Assembly: GCA_003263775.1 (NCBI GenBank)
Contig: JYJJ01000004.1
Coordinates: 1-64,000 of the forward strand
DNA length: 64,000 nt
Direction: 5' to 3'
Source of the DNA: Vibrio maritimus
GTDB lineage: Bacteria > Pseudomonadota > Gammaproteobacteria > Enterobacterales > Vibrionaceae
This document shows positions 18,537 to 28,824 of the stretch, piece by piece (the stretch's first letter is position 1; the number at the start of each line of letters is the position of its first letter). Under the pieces are notes generated by a model, which was not told where the DNA came from, did no database searches, and saw only the letters and a list, made by a program, of their open reading frames with translations. Position numbers and translations under genes: made by a program.

Positions 18537-20239
18537 ATGGACTTAATTATCTCTCTGCTGCAACAGATGTGCGTTTATCTGATGCTGGCTTATATGCTCA
18601 GCAAAACGCCGCTGTTCCTACCGCTGTTTAGCGTGACCAATCGCTTGAGTCATAAATTCAGCATCTACGTGTTGTTCTCTTCATTTTGTATTCTTGGCAC
18701 TTACTTTGGCCTTCAGATCGACGATGCGATTGCCAATACACGAGCCATTGGTGCGGTCATGGGTGGACTATTTGGTGGACCAGTCGTCGGTTTTGCAGTG
18801 GGCTTTACTGGGGGATGCACCGCTACACATTGGGCGGCTTCACTGATGTCGCTTGTGCTATCTCAACCACCGCTGAAGGGGTCATTGGTGGCATCATGCA
18901 CCTTTACTTCCTTCATAAGGGCAAGAAAGAGCAACTATTCAATCCACTCGTGGTGTTCTACGTGACCTTTGTTGCCGAAGTGGTACAGATGCTGATTATC
19001 TTGATAGTCGCTAAACCGTTCGATCAAGCTTACGCACTCGTCTCCAATATCGCGGCACCAATGATCATTGCCAACTCAGTAGGCGCTGCGCTGTTTATGA
19101 GCATACTGCAAGATCGCAAAACCATCTTTGAAGAGTACTCGGCAACCTTTTCACGTCGCGCTTTGAATATTGCTGAGCGCTCGGTGGGGATTTTGGTGCA
19201 CGGTTTTAACTCCGACAATGCCAGTAAAATTGCACGTATTATCTACGAAGAGACCAACGTCGGCGCTGTTGCCATTACCGATCGAGAGAAGATTCTCGCG
19301 TTTGTGGGCATTGGCGCAGACCATCATAAACTCAACCGCCCCATCTCATCGCAAAGCACCCTCGACTCGATGAACAATAACGATATCATCTACCTCGATG
19401 GCAAGGAAAATCCGTATCAATGTTCGATTTCCAAAGACTGTAAGCTTGGCTCAGCACTGATCATTCCACTACGTACAGGTGATGAAGTGATTGGCACCAT
19501 AAAGCTGTACGAACCGAAACGAAAACTGTTCTCGACCATTAACATGTCGATGGCCGAAGGGATTGCCCAGCTACTCTCTAGTCAGATCCTGCATGGTGAT
19601 TACATCCACAAGCAAACCTTGCTTAACCAAGCGGAAATCAAGTTGCTGCATGCGCAAGTCAATCCGCACTTTCTGTTTAACGCTCTTAATACCATTAGCG
19701 CGATTACCCGTCGTGACCCCGATAAAGCGCGCAGTTTGATCCAGCACTTGTCGCAGTTCTTCCGCAGTAACCTAAAACAAAACATCGAGACGGTGACACT
19801 TAAAGAAGAACTCGCGCACGTCAATGCCTACCTAACCATAGAGAAAGCCAGGTTTACCGACCGCTTAGAAGTAGATATCGATATCAGCCCCGAGCTACTC
19901 GAGCAAACCGTGCCTAGCTTTACCTTGCAGCCATTGGTTGAAAATGCCATTAAGCATGGTATCTCTAACCTTCTTGAAGGTGGATCAATTCGAATCTTCA
20001 GTGAACGCTGCGAACAAGGTTACCGACTTACAGTGGAAGACAACGCCGGCACCTACCTGCCACCAGAGCCTGGTCATCAAGGTTTAGGAATGCAGATAGT
20101 AGATAAACGCCTGCGCAATCAATTTGGACGTGACTCAGCGCTAAAAATTGAAGTGGAAAACCAGCAACACACACGGATGAGCTTTATTATTCCAGCGCCC
20201 GTAAATTCAGACGATAAAAGGACGGCTATCGCTTCATGA
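18537..20239 (+). CDS. btsS: LytS/BtsS-family sensor histidine kinase (frameshifted)
   Basis: This is a membrane sensor kinase. The N-terminal part is a 5TMR-LYT membrane domain (about residues 1-190) with repeated GG-containing helices such as GAVMGGLFGGPVVGFAVGF. A GAF-like domain follows at about 215-350, then the LytS-type kinase core with the phosphorylated His in NPHFLFNALNTISA and the ATP site QPLVENAIKHG. The start ATG at 18537 follows GAGGTG. The frame breaks near 18812 in a G-run; one missing base restores GFTGGMHRYTLGGFTDV and 567 residues. The stop overlaps the btsR start (ATGA). Homologues in E. coli and Vibrio respond to extracellular pyruvate. Confidence 0.88.
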
Positions 20240-20961
20240 CACGGTTAACCGCAATAGTAATTGATGATGAGTTATTTGCTCGTGAGGAGCTGATTGAGCT
20301 TTTATCTGAGTTTGAGCAGATTGAGATCATCGATCAGGCCAGCAACGCAATCGAAGGTTTGAAGAAAATCAATCAACACAAGCCTGATGTGGTGTTCCTT
20401 GATATACAGATGCCACAGATCACTGGCATTGAGCTTTTGAGTATGTTAGATCCAGATACTATGCCGAATGTCGTATTTGTCACTGCGTATGACCAATACG
20501 CAATCCAAGCTTTCGAAGACAATGCGTTCGATTATCTGCTTAAGCCCGTTGACCCTTGCCGTTTAGCCAAAACCGTCAAGCGCCTAAACAAACGCGATTC
20601 AAGCCAAGCAGAAAGCTTTGACCCCATCGCACCAAAGGCGCTCGACCAAATTCCCTGTTCTGGTCACAACCGTATCGTCATTATTGCCACCAAAGATGTA
20701 GAGTTTGCCTATAGTGACCTTTCAGGTGTGCACGTACAAACGGCGACTCAGAAAGCGACCTCGCAATTAACGCTGAAGGTGATTGAAGATAAGACGTCGC
20801 TTATTCGCTGTCATCGCCAGTTTTTGGTCAATGTAAAGGCGATTAAAGAGATCAAGCTATTGGAGAACGGGCTAGCGGAAATCATTACCCAAAGCGACCA
20901 CCCAATACCAGTGAGCCGCCGGTATTTGAAGTCGCTGAAAGAGACATTAGGGTTCCATTAA
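20236..20961 (+). CDS. btsR: LytTR-family response regulator BtsR
   Basis: The receiver domain (about residues 5-115) has the phosphorylated Asp56 in VVFLDIQMP and Lys in YLLKPVDP. The C-terminal LytTR DNA-binding domain (about 140-238) contains IRCHRQFLVNVKAI and PIPVSRRYLKSLKE. At 241 residues it matches E. coli BtsR (YehT). It overlaps btsS by four bases. The likely target is the CstA/BtsT-family gene 4 kb downstream, which carries a BtsR-type repeat array. Confidence 0.93.
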   Translation: MTRLTAIVIDDELFAREELIELLSEFEQIEIIDQASNAIEGLKKINQHKPDVVFLDIQMPQITGIELLSMLDPDTMPNVVFVTAYDQYAIQAFEDNAFDYLLKPVDPCRLAKTVKRLNKRDSSQAESFDPIAPKALDQIPCSGHNRIVIIATKDVEFAYSDLSGVHVQTATQKATSQLTLKVIEDKTSLIRCHRQFLVNVKAIKEIKLLENGLAEIITQSDHPIPVSRRYLKSLKETLGFH

Positions 20962-20975
20962 ACTCTTACTTACCT

Positions 20976-21008
20976 ACAAAAACAGCGAGCTAAGCTCGCT
21001 GTTTTTGT
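20976..21008. terminator. Bidirectional terminator between btsR and nagZ
   Basis: AAAAACAGCGAGC / GCTCGCTGTTTTT with a three-base loop has T-runs in both directions and serves both convergent genes. Confidence 0.9.
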
Positions 21009-21016
21009 CTCTATCT

Positions 21017-21999
21017 TTAGCCTTCCAGCGCCGACAGAACTTGACTATTTGCCGCTTTCCACTGAGCACTTTTCTTAAGCTCTTCAAGCTCAAAGTTTTT
21101 CTTTCTGAGCATGCGACTTGCTTGCTTCACTTTGGTAATCGGCAGGTTATCCAAGACTTCGATCGTCGAGTTGCGGTTATTACACATTAACAGCGTATCG
21201 CAGCCCGAATCGAGTGCTTGCTGAGCGCGCGCCGCAGGGCCACCCATGATCGCAGCGCCTTCCATAGAAAGGTCATCAGAAAACACAATGCCATTGAAGC
21301 CAAGCTGTTTGCGAAGCACTTCTTTTAACCAATAGCTTGAGCCGCTCGCAGGTTTGTCGTCGTAATGAGGAAACACCACGTGTGCTGGCATCATCGCATC
21401 CAGCACGCCTGCTTTGATGTGAGCCTGGAAGATACGCATGTCATCCTCAAAAATAGAGTCTCGATTGTCCACGGGGGTTTCAAGGTGCGAATCTGCGGTT
21501 ACGCCACCGTGTCCAGGAAAGTGCTTACCGGTTGTCGCCATACCCGCAGATTTCATGCCCGCCATGAAGGCTGTAGTGTATTGCACGATAGTCTGGAAGT
21601 TATCACCAAAGGCGCGGTTGCCAATGGCTTTGCTTTGCTCACCTTGGTCAAGTACCGGGGCAAAGCTTAAATCGATGTCATGAGCAATCAACTCTGCGGC
21701 CATCAGCCAGCCCGCTTGATGAGCCAACGCTTCGTCTTTGAGCTTGGCGTAACGCGCCGCTGGCGGAAGCAGAGTAAACCCATCACGGAAACGCTGTACT
21801 CGCCCACCTTCTTGATCGACACCAATGACGATAGCTTTTTCGCCGCTTGACGGATTTGTCGATTGAGTTCAATAAGCTGCTCGGAGTCATGGTAGTTTCT
21901 AGCAAACAGAATCAAGCCACCGACGGTTGGGTGCTCTAAAATTTCGCGATCTTCCGCAGTCAGTTCATAGCCTGCCACATCAATCCATAGCGGTCCCAT
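21017..21999 (-). CDS. nagZ: Beta-N-acetylhexosaminidase NagZ (frameshifted)
   Basis: NagZ is a cytoplasmic family GH3 enzyme that removes GlcNAc from anhydro-muropeptides during cell-wall recycling. The N-terminus [14 protein letters not shown] and the catalytic-loop motif [15 protein letters not shown] are visible, as is [11 protein letters not shown]. The start ATG at 21999 has GAGGAG upstream. The frame breaks at a T5 run (21836-21840): one missing A on the coding strand restores [21 protein letters not shown], which holds key substrate residues. The corrected length is 327 residues. It lies beside anmK and murQ, which act in the same pathway. Confidence 0.92.
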
Positions 22000-22098
22000 A
22001 ATTGCTCCTCTGCAAATTTATTATCAAATGGGCATCCCCAGAGGTTATTCCTATTGTTTTTGATTTACAATAAAGCTGAGTAAAAACGGAGTAAGTTT

Positions 22099-23215
22099 AT
22101 GATGTCAAAGGAAGCGCTGTATATCGGTATCATGTCTGGCACTAGCCTAGATGTGTCGACACGCTATTGTTGCGATTAAAGACAAGCACATTCGTCTCGT
22201 CGACAGCGATTTCTTGAGCTATCCCGACGCCTTAAAAGTGAGGTGTTAGCGATATGCCAAGGGCAGTCCACCAGCTTAAAGCAGGTCGGTGAACTCGATC
22301 ATAATCTCGGCAAACTCTATGCTCGTGCGGTGGAATCGCTACTCGCAAAATCGAACTACAGCGCTGATGACATTACCGCAATCGGCAACCATGGCCAGAC
22401 AGTCTTTCACCAGCCAGACGGCGACACACCATTTACACTCAGCTTGGCGACAACAACCTAGTTGCGGCGCTCACGGTATTAATACCGTCGGTGATTTCCG
22501 GCGCAAAGACATGGCACTAGGTGGGCAAGGGGCGCCCTTGGTACCCGCTTTTCATCGCTACCTTTTTGGCGACAGTGAATCGACTCAAGTGATCCTTAAT
22601 ATTGGCGGCATTGCTAATGTATCCGTCCTGCAACCAAATGGTGATGTGGTAGGATTTGATACCGGCCCCGGCAATGTGCTTTTGGATCATTGGTGTACCC
22701 AAGCGTTCTCCCAAGCTTTTGACCAAGATGCACGCCTTGCTAAACAAGGACACGTCAACGATAGCTTGTTGGCGCAGATGCTCACCGACCCTTACCTCAA
22801 GCGCAGCGCGCCAAAAAGTACCGGGCGCGAGCATTATCACGGTGAGTGGTTGCAAGCTCAGCTAGAAAAACTAGATAACACTGTTAACAACCACGATATA
22901 TTGCGCACGCTGACTGAATTTACCGCTATAACCATCGCCCAAGCGGTCAAATCTTACTGCGTTAGTGCCAGCCCGAAACTGCTCGTCTGTGGCGGCGGCG
23001 CAAACAACCCGATAATTATGAGCCGCCTTAGCGAGCTATTGGCACACTGGCATGTCGATTCTACCGATAGCGAAGCAATCAGTGGGGACTATATGGAGTC
23101 GATGGCTTTTGCTTGGCTGGCGCACTGTTTTATCCATAAAATACCAAGCAACCTACCTTCGGTGACCGGCGCTAGCAAAGCCGTGCCGCTAGGTGTCTTT
23201 TACCCAGCTGACTAG
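22099..23215 (+). CDS. anmK: Anhydro-N-acetylmuramic acid kinase AnmK (several frameshifts)
   Basis: AnmK opens and phosphorylates 1,6-anhydro-MurNAc to MurNAc 6-phosphate, the substrate of MurQ. The start [18 protein letters not shown] has GGAG eight bases upstream. Later motifs are [36 protein letters not shown] and [14 protein letters not shown]. Five one-base deletions between about 22155 and 22485 break the frame: two after SLDGVD, one in an A-run near 22237, and two around FTLQLGDNN and ALTGINT. Adding all five restores 373 residues, the family length. The density of breaks is higher than elsewhere; either poor sequence quality here or real decay is possible, but the last 240 residues are intact. 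Confidence 0.82.
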
Positions 23216-23223
23216 GACTCACT

Positions 23224-24153
23224 ATGACAAACGACGCTTTATTAAATGCGCTTTCCCAGCTCGTCTCTGAAGGGCGCAATCCGGAAACCATGGATATCGA
23301 CCTACTCTCGTCTGAGCAAATCCTGGTGCGTATGAATCAGCAAGACAGTCTGGTTCCGCTAGCCGTCGAAAAAGTGATTCCTGAGATAGCAGAAGCAGTC
23401 GATGCCATCACGCATGCCTTCAAACAAGGTGGTCGCCTACTCTATGTGGGCGCTGGAACCAGTGGCCGTCTTGGCGTGTTAGATGCATCGGAGTGCCCAC
23501 CTACCTTTGGTACCGACCCTGAAATGGTGGTAGGCATTATTGCTGGCGGGAAAGACGCCATGTTTAAGGCCAAAGAAGGGGCAGAAGATGACCCGGTACT
23601 CGGAGCACAAGACTTAAAGGATATCGCACTTACCAATAAAGATGTGGTGGTGGGTATCGCGGCAAGCGGGCGCACGCCTTATGTCATTGGTGCTCTCGAA
23701 TATACCAACGAAATAGGTGCAACGTCGGTGGCACTATCATGCAATCCAGCTTCTGATATTGCCAACGTAGCGAACATCGCAATTAGTCCAGTAGTTGGGC
23801 CAGAAGCCCTGACCGGCTCGACACGCTTAAAATCTGGCACTGCGCAAAAACTGGTTCTGAACATGCTAACCACCGCGAGCATGATCCGCTTGGGCAAGAG
23901 CTATCAAAATCTGATGGTGGATGTGAAAGCGACCAACGCAAAATTAGTTGCCCGTGCAACGCGCATCGTAATGCAAGCCACCGACTGCAACAAGGAGGCG
24001 GCAACGATAGCACTCAAACAGACAGACTATGATGTGAAGCTATCAATATTGATGATCTTAACAGGCCTGGACAAAGCCAACGCCAAGAAGCAGCTTACCA
24101 AGCAAGACGGATTTCTTCGTAAAGCGGTAGATAGCGAGAACAGCGCCAGTTAA
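23224..24153 (+). CDS. murQ: N-acetylmuramic acid 6-phosphate etherase MurQ
   Basis: MurQ cleaves the lactyl ether of MurNAc 6-phosphate, giving GlcNAc 6-phosphate and D-lactate. It has a SIS-domain fold with [27 protein letters not shown] and the second motif [18 protein letters not shown]. The start ATG at 23224 has AGGA upstream and lies nine bases after anmK. Its 309 residues are usual. With NagZ and AnmK it forms a complete anhydro-MurNAc salvage route. The D-lactate released could feed pyruvate metabolism, which is next door. Confidence 0.95.
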   Translation: MTNDALLNALSQLVSEGRNPETMDIDLLSSEQILVRMNQQDSLVPLAVEKVIPEIAEAVDAITHAFKQGGRLLYVGAGTSGRLGVLDASECPPTFGTDPEMVVGIIAGGKDAMFKAKEGAEDDPVLGAQDLKDIALTNKDVVVGIAASGRTPYVIGALEYTNEIGATSVALSCNPASDIANVANIAISPVVGPEALTGSTRLKSGTAQKLVLNMLTTASMIRLGKSYQNLMVDVKATNAKLVARATRIVMQATDCNKEAATIALKQTDYDVKLSILMILTGLDKANAKKQLTKQDGFLRKAVDSENSAS

Positions 24154-24179
24154 ACGATACTTCACGTTGGGCGATCATA

Positions 24180-24217
24180 AAAAACCAAAAGGGTTAGCAC
24201 AAAGCTAACCTCTTTAC
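24180..24217. terminator. Terminator between murQ and the DUF2799 lipoprotein gene
   Basis: AGGGTTAGC / GCTAACCTCTTT has a short loop. It works for murQ and, with flanking A/T tracts, for the convergent gene. Confidence 0.75.
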
Positions 24218-24248
24218 GGCGATTCTTTTACTGCAATGAGAGAGGCGA

Positions 24249-24602
24249 TTAAAAGCCACTTTGCTGAGAGTAATCGGTCCAGCCTCGTTGCCACTCCATT
24301 CGAAAACGTTGCGCTTCAGGCAAACCTTCGCATGCGCCAGTATAGTACTGCCCAGACAGACCAATTTGATATGCGAAATCAGCATCACAAAACTCGATAA
24401 TACCGCGCTGATACCCCGCATCATACTCAGAGTGCACCGCTTCACCGAGTTTATTCAAATCTGAATAACTGCGAGATAGCTGACCTCTCACGCCATCTTG
24501 ATAGCCGATCTGATCCCAGCTTCCTTCCTTGGCAAGATCGTCCACACCCTTAGCACAGCCGAATGCCAGCAAGCTGGTCGCAACGATGAATAGCGCTCTC
24601 AT
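24249..24602 (-). CDS. DUF2799 lipoprotein of unknown function
   Basis: A 117-residue protein with a lipoprotein signal peptide ending LLAFGC (Cys16). The body contains paired DUF2799-type motifs, YQDGVRGQ and YDAGYQRGI, plus CEGLPEAQRFRMEWQRG at the C-terminus. The start ATG at 24602 follows AGGGA. The function is not known. It is a single gene convergent with murQ and divergent from the transporter gene. Confidence 0.8.
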   Translation of the reverse strand: MRALFIVATSLLAFGCAKGVDDLAKEGSWDQIGYQDGVRGQLSRSYSDLNKLGEAVHSEYDAGYQRGIIEFCDADFAYQIGLSGQYYTGACEGLPEAQRFRMEWQRGWTDYSQQSGF

Positions 24603-24687
24603 GATTTCCCTTTATGATCGATAAAATGTCTGCCGATAACAATGCCAGTTCTCGCACTGTTTTGCCACTCTCAAACAGCAAAAGTGA

Positions 24688-24797
24688 CCCACTTCACGCT
24701 TTTATTCTGCCACTTACCCGATAAATTCGACCGCTTAGTTATCAGCAAAACCACTTAACTTAGCTATTGACCACTTAATCAGCTATTTCACCACTAA
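24688..24797 (+). repeat. Phased array of six BtsR (LytTR)-type direct repeats
   Basis: Six copies of an ACC(A/G)CTTA-like octamer start at 24688 (CCCACTTC), 24709 (GCCACTTA), 24730 (ACCGCTTA), 24750 (ACCACTTA), 24770 (ACCACTTA) and 24790 (ACCACTAA). The spacings are 21, 21, 20, 20 and 20 bp, so all face one side of the helix. E. coli BtsR binds two direct repeats of ACC(G/A)CT(C/T)A with about the same spacing upstream of btsT. Here the array ends 12 bp before the -35 position of the transporter promoter. Confidence 0.82.
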
Positions 24798-24809
24798 CCG
24801 AATAAGCCA

Positions 24810-24838
24810 ATGTGGAGTTAATTCATCATTTTTATAAT
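24810..24838 (+). promoter_or_regulatory. Activator-dependent promoter of the CstA/BtsT-family gene
   Basis: A perfect -10 TATAAT lies at 24833-24838. The corresponding -35 position (24810-24815, ATGTGG) does not match consensus, as expected for a promoter driven by a bound activator on the adjacent repeat array. Confidence 0.65.
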
Positions 24839-24881
24839 GGTTACCAGAAATTAATGTCATCACAAACTAGGGATAACAGTT

Positions 24882-26366
24882 ATGTTGTGGTTTTTAACTT
24901 GTGTTGCTGCCTTAATTGGCGGCTACTTTATCTACGGGGCTTTCATTGAGAAGGTCTTTGGTATTAACGAAAAACGTCAAACCCCCGCTCATACGAAAGC
25001 TGACGGTGTGGATTACGTTCCAATGTCGACCAAGAAAGTGTACTTGGTTCAACTACTGAACATCGCAGGTGTCGGTCCTATCTTCGGCCCAATCATGGGT
25101 GCTCTATATGGTCCTGCAGCAATGCTTTGGATTGTTATCGGCTGTATCTTCGCAGGTGCGGTACACGATTACTTCTCGGGTATGCTATCGGTTCGCAATG
25201 GCGGTGCATCTGTCCCTACCATTACCGGTCGTTACTTAGGCAATGGCGCCAAACACTTTATGAACATTTTTGCCATCGTCCTATTGCTACTGGTTGGTGT
25301 GGTTTTCGTTTCAGCTCCAGCTGGCATGATCACTAACCTAGTGAACGACCAAATGGACATGTCGATGAGCATGACCACTATGGTCGTGATTATTTTCGCG
25401 TACTACATCATCGCGACGATTGTTCCTGTTGATAAAATCATCGGCCGTTTCTACCCACTGTTCGGCGCACTGCTTATCTTCATGTCTGTTGGCCTTATCA
25501 CAGCGGTTGCACTGTCAAGCGAGCACCAAATCATGGGCGGCTTTGAAATCAGTGACATGTTTACCAACATGAACCCGAATGACCTGCCACTTTGGCCAGC
25601 ACTATTCATCACCATCGCTTGTGGTGCTATCTCTGGCTTCCACGCGACTCAGTCTCCGCTGATGGCTCGCTGTATGGAAAATGAAAAGAACGGTCGCTTC
25701 GTATTCTACGGTGCAATGATTGGTGAAGGTGTTATCGCGCTAATCTGGTGTGCTCTTGCTCTATCTTTCTTCGGCTCTATCGATTCTCTTGCAGAAGCGG
25801 TGAAGAATGGTGGTCCTGGTAACGTGGTTTACAGCGCGTCATTTGGTCTACTGGGTGTGTTTGGTGGTGTGCTTGCCTTCCTTGGTGTGGTTATCCTACC
25901 GATTACTTCTGGTGATACAGCGTTCCGTTCAAGCCGTCTTATCCTTGCTGAATACTTCAACATGGAGCAAAAGACACTGCGTAACCGCCTAATGATGGCT
26001 ATCCCACTGTTTGTTATCGGTGGCATCCTAACTCAAGTAGACTTCGGTGTTATCTGGCGCTACTTCGGTTTCGCGAACCAAACAACAGCGGTAATGATGC
26101 TTTGGACTGCGTCGGCTTACCTACTACGCCACAACAAGCTTCACTGGGTAACCACAGTACCAGCGGTATTCATGACAACGGTAGTCATTACCTTCATCTT
26201 GAACAACGCGACACTAGGCTTCGGTCTGCCAATGCAGCTATCAACCATCCTTGGTATCGTGTCTTCACTTTCTATCGCGGGTTACGTGATTAAGAAATCA
26301 AAAGGTAAAGGTGAAACTGACCTGGCAGATGAAGATAAACCGACCGGTGAAACAGAGACGGCGTAA
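24882..26366 (+). CDS. CstA/BtsT-family transporter (probable pyruvate or peptide uptake)
   Basis: An integral membrane protein of 494 residues with many membrane segments, similar throughout to carbon starvation protein A. Typical motifs are LLNIAGVGPIFGPIMGALYGP, FHATQSPLMARC and SGDTAFRSSRLILAEYF. E. coli CstA and BtsT are longer (about 700 residues); the short form is common in Vibrio. E. coli BtsT is a pyruvate/H+ symporter controlled by BtsSR. The nearby btsSR genes and the BtsR-like repeats upstream make pyruvate the best guess for substrate. The tail is hydrophilic and acidic. Confidence 0.88.
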   Translation: MLWFLTCVAALIGGYFIYGAFIEKVFGINEKRQTPAHTKADGVDYVPMSTKKVYLVQLLNIAGVGPIFGPIMGALYGPAAMLWIVIGCIFAGAVHDYFSGMLSVRNGGASVPTITGRYLGNGAKHFMNIFAIVLLLLVGVVFVSAPAGMITNLVNDQMDMSMSMTTMVVIIFAYYIIATIVPVDKIIGRFYPLFGALLIFMSVGLITAVALSSEHQIMGGFEISDMFTNMNPNDLPLWPALFITIACGAISGFHATQSPLMARCMENEKNGRFVFYGAMIGEGVIALIWCALALSFFGSIDSLAEAVKNGGPGNVVYSASFGLLGVFGGVLAFLGVVILPITSGDTAFRSSRLILAEYFNMEQKTLRNRLMMAIPLFVIGGILTQVDFGVIWRYFGFANQTTAVMMLWTASAYLLRHNKLHWVTTVPAVFMTTVVITFILNNATLGFGLPMQLSTILGIVSSLSIAGYVIKKSKGKGETDLADEDKPTGETETA

Positions 26367-26396
26367 GTTATCCCTAAACGCCAACCTCTACCAATA

Positions 26397-26438
26397 AAAA
26401 ACAGCCCCGAACATCAGTTCGGGGCTGTTTTCTTTTTG
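26397..26438 (+). terminator. Terminator of the CstA/BtsT-family gene
   Basis: AAAAACAGCCCCGAAC / GTTCGGGGCTGTTTT is a 15-bp stem with a short loop and T-rich tail. It could also serve the convergent tetR-type gene. Confidence 0.88.
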
Positions 26439-26484
26439 CTGACACTCTAATAGTGAAACATCACCTCAGCATTATCCGCCTTAT

Positions 26485-27099
26485 CTACTCTGGCACGCGC
26501 GCCAAATACTGCGGTAAATACAGTGATAGATACGCCAGTGCCAATCGGCACCCTTCTTCTCCTGCTGCGTGACTGATCTCTTGATGGCCAGACTCATTGT
26601 AGAACGTGCTATAGACCTTATCTGCAGCCTGAAGAGCGATGGCAAATATGTTGTAGTTAGTGGGGAGTGTCGGCAATACAAAGTGCTGCTGATAAATGTC
26701 TCGAATCCGCTTTCCCAGTACTTGGTCATGTTCAAAATCAGCATGACGCAGCTCATAAAACTTGTGCTGCCCTAAAATCAATTTGGTCGCGACTTTGTTG
26801 GTTTGATAGTTGTGAATATACGCCCCTTCTATAGCTAGCGTAATGTCCTGCCAACGCTCAAAGTGCGGCGTGGCTTCAATCTCAGATAACATGATATCCA
26901 AGCTAGCAAACACGTCATCCGCAATCGCTAAGAACAGCGCTTCAATATTGGGGAAGTGGTGATAAACCGTCGAGGTAGCGATTTTTGCTCGGCGAGCAAT
27001 ATCGTAAATAGACAGCGTATTGATATCGCCGCGCTCAATTAACTCTACTGCGGCTTGTTTGATTCGCTCTACCTTTTGATGTGCGTTTCCAGATCCCAT
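26485..27099 (-). CDS. TetR-family transcriptional regulator
   Basis: A 204-residue regulator with an N-terminal helix-turn-helix IYDIARRAKIATSTVYHHFPN (about residues 37-57) and a variable ligand-binding domain. The start ATG at 27099 (MGSGNAHQ) is chosen because AAGGAG precedes it by seven bases; the in-frame ATGs at 27114 and 27120 lack this. It is divergent from the permease gene, so it may control that gene. The ligand is unknown. Confidence 0.85.
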   Translation of the reverse strand: MGSGNAHQKVERIKQAAVELIERGDINTLSIYDIARRAKIATSTVYHHFPNIEALFLAIADDVFASLDIMLSEIEATPHFERWQDITLAIEGAYIHNYQTNKVATKLILGQHKFYELRHADFEHDQVLGKRIRDIYQQHFVLPTLPTNYNIFAIALQAADKVYSTFYNESGHQEISHAAGEEGCRLALAYLSLYLPQYLARVPE

Positions 27100-27169
27100 C
27101 GCCGTCTCCTTCATATGCAATCATGACCAAATCAACATTACCATAGCATTGTCATACCCATTTAAGGGA

Positions 27170-27183
27170 TTGATCAGAATCAA
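27170..27183. promoter_or_regulatory. Perfect FNR site between the TetR gene and the permease gene
   Basis: TTGATCAGAATCAA equals the FNR consensus TTGAT-N4-ATCAA exactly, and the flanking A/T extends the palindrome to 16 bp. It lies 71 bp from the TetR start and 173 bp from the permease start. A clear promoter could not be placed. A TetR-family operator is the other possibility, as such palindromes often lie here. Confidence 0.7.
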
Positions 27184-27356
27184 TTATTTCGAGATAACCT
27201 TAACTGCGTCGCGGAACTGGTAACACCTTCACGTTTTGCCTTGCGCCGATTTATTAATCACCGATGTCAGATTCCACCCCCAGTTGATTGGTACTGGGTC
27301 TGTTTTAATCCTTGGTGTGTCATTTAATAACTTAATCCACGCCTTGGAGAGATGTT

Positions 27357-28759
27357 ATGCAAGAAAAACAAACGAAGAAATTAGGACTGGTTGATATTGT
27401 CCTGTTTGGCGTATGCACCGTACTCGTGGTTGACACGGTAGCCGCAACCGCTGTTGCTGGCCCCGGAGGCATTTTCTGGTGGTTCGTCATTTTGGTGCTG
27501 TTCTTTTTGCCTTACGGCTTGGTCACCGCTGAACTGGCAACCACCTACCCTGCTGAAGGTGGCATTTATGACTGGGTCAAACGCGCTTTTGGTCGCAACT
27601 GGGGAGCTCGTACCGCTTGGTTCTACTGGGTCAACTATGCGCTATGGATACCCGCTGTGTTCTATTTGTTCGCGGTGGTGCTCGGTCAGGTTATCGGTAA
27701 AGAGTTTACCCCATGGCAAATCGCGGGTATCTCGATTGCAGTAAGCTGGCTGTGCTCATATATCAGCACCAAGCCAGTGGCCGACGCGAATTGGATTTCG
27801 TCGCTGGGGGCGATTCTAAAAGTCCTGATCATGTCCGTGCTCGGCATTGGCGGCATTATTCAGGCACTCAATGGCGAAGTGGCGAATGACTTCAGCGCCA
27901 GTGCCTTTGCACCTTCCTTTACTGTCGGTTTCGCGATCCTTTCCGTAATGCTGTTTAATTTACTAGGGTTTGAGGTAGTATCTGGCGCCTCTGACTCTAT
28001 GGCAAACCCGAAAAAAGACATTCCTAAAGCCACCATTCTTGGCGGTATGCTGATCGCTTTTTTCTACCTACTCGCTACTTTTGGTGTGCAAGCAGCGCTG
28101 CCACTCGATCAAATTTCCGCCTCTGCCGGGCTTTATGAAAGCTTAGTGATCTTATTCGGTATAGAGGGGCTTACTGGGATCATCATTAATATCTTAGCCG
28201 TCTGCTTTATGTTTACCTTGGTCGCCAACATCACCAACTGGTCTGTGGGTGTTAATTACGTCGCACTCTATGCGGCAAGAAACGGCGACATGCCACAAGT
28301 GTTTGCTCGCACCACGAAACAAGGTACCCCTATTGGTGCGCCGATTTGGAATGGACTGGTCGCAACCATTACCATGATCACCTACGCGTGGTTGCTACAT
28401 ACGGCGGTAACGAAGATCTGTTTTGGAATGTTTTCTCTCTTGGTGCCATCATTCTGTTGATGTCCTATATCGTGATGTTCCCGGCGTTTCTAAAGCTTCG
28501 CAAAATAGATACAGCGCTTAACCGCCCTTACAAAGTCCCAGGTGGTGAGACGCTCATTCGCTTTGTCTGCTATATCCCTATGCTGCTGTTAATTGGTGGT
28601 GTCATTACCTTCTTCTGGGTGCCTGGCGTACCATTCGATTGGTCCTATTTCTGGCAAGTGGGTACGGGTATTGGTATCGCGATAGCCATTGGAGAAATCT
28701 ACATCTATCGCACCTCACATGGACGACAGGCTGCGTCTAGCGAACTGCAACATCAATAA
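27357..28759 (+). CDS. APC-superfamily amino acid/polyamine permease (frameshifted)
   Basis: An inner-membrane permease with about twelve membrane segments. Family features include the glycine-rich first helix (ATAVAGPGGIFWW) and YPAEGGIYDWVKRAFG in the loop after helix 2. The start ATG at 27357 follows GGAGAG. The frame breaks near 28405: ACGGCGG should be ACGGGCGG, restoring HTGGNEDLFWNVFSLGA and 467 residues. The substrate cannot be read from the sequence. The neighbouring carbamoyltransferase and carbamate kinase genes suggest an amine or amino acid. A perfect FNR site and a TetR gene lie upstream. Confidence 0.85.
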
Positions 28760-28788
28760 CACTAGATTCAAACATCCTCCTCCCTGGT

Positions 28789-28824
28789 GCCACCAGTAAG
28801 CTTTTGGTCTACTGGTGGCCTTTC
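28789..28824 (+). terminator. Hairpin after the permease gene
   Basis: GCCACCAGTA (28789-28798) / TACTGGTGGC (28810-28819) is a perfect 10-bp stem. The following CTTTCC is a poor T-tract, so it may be a weak terminator or an RNA-stabilising hairpin. Confidence 0.55.

Noticed and set aside
18498..18965. A separate small membrane protein ahead of a histidine kinase
   Set aside because: It is the first part of btsS; one missing base near 18812 explains the split and the joined protein has the full LytS-family layout.
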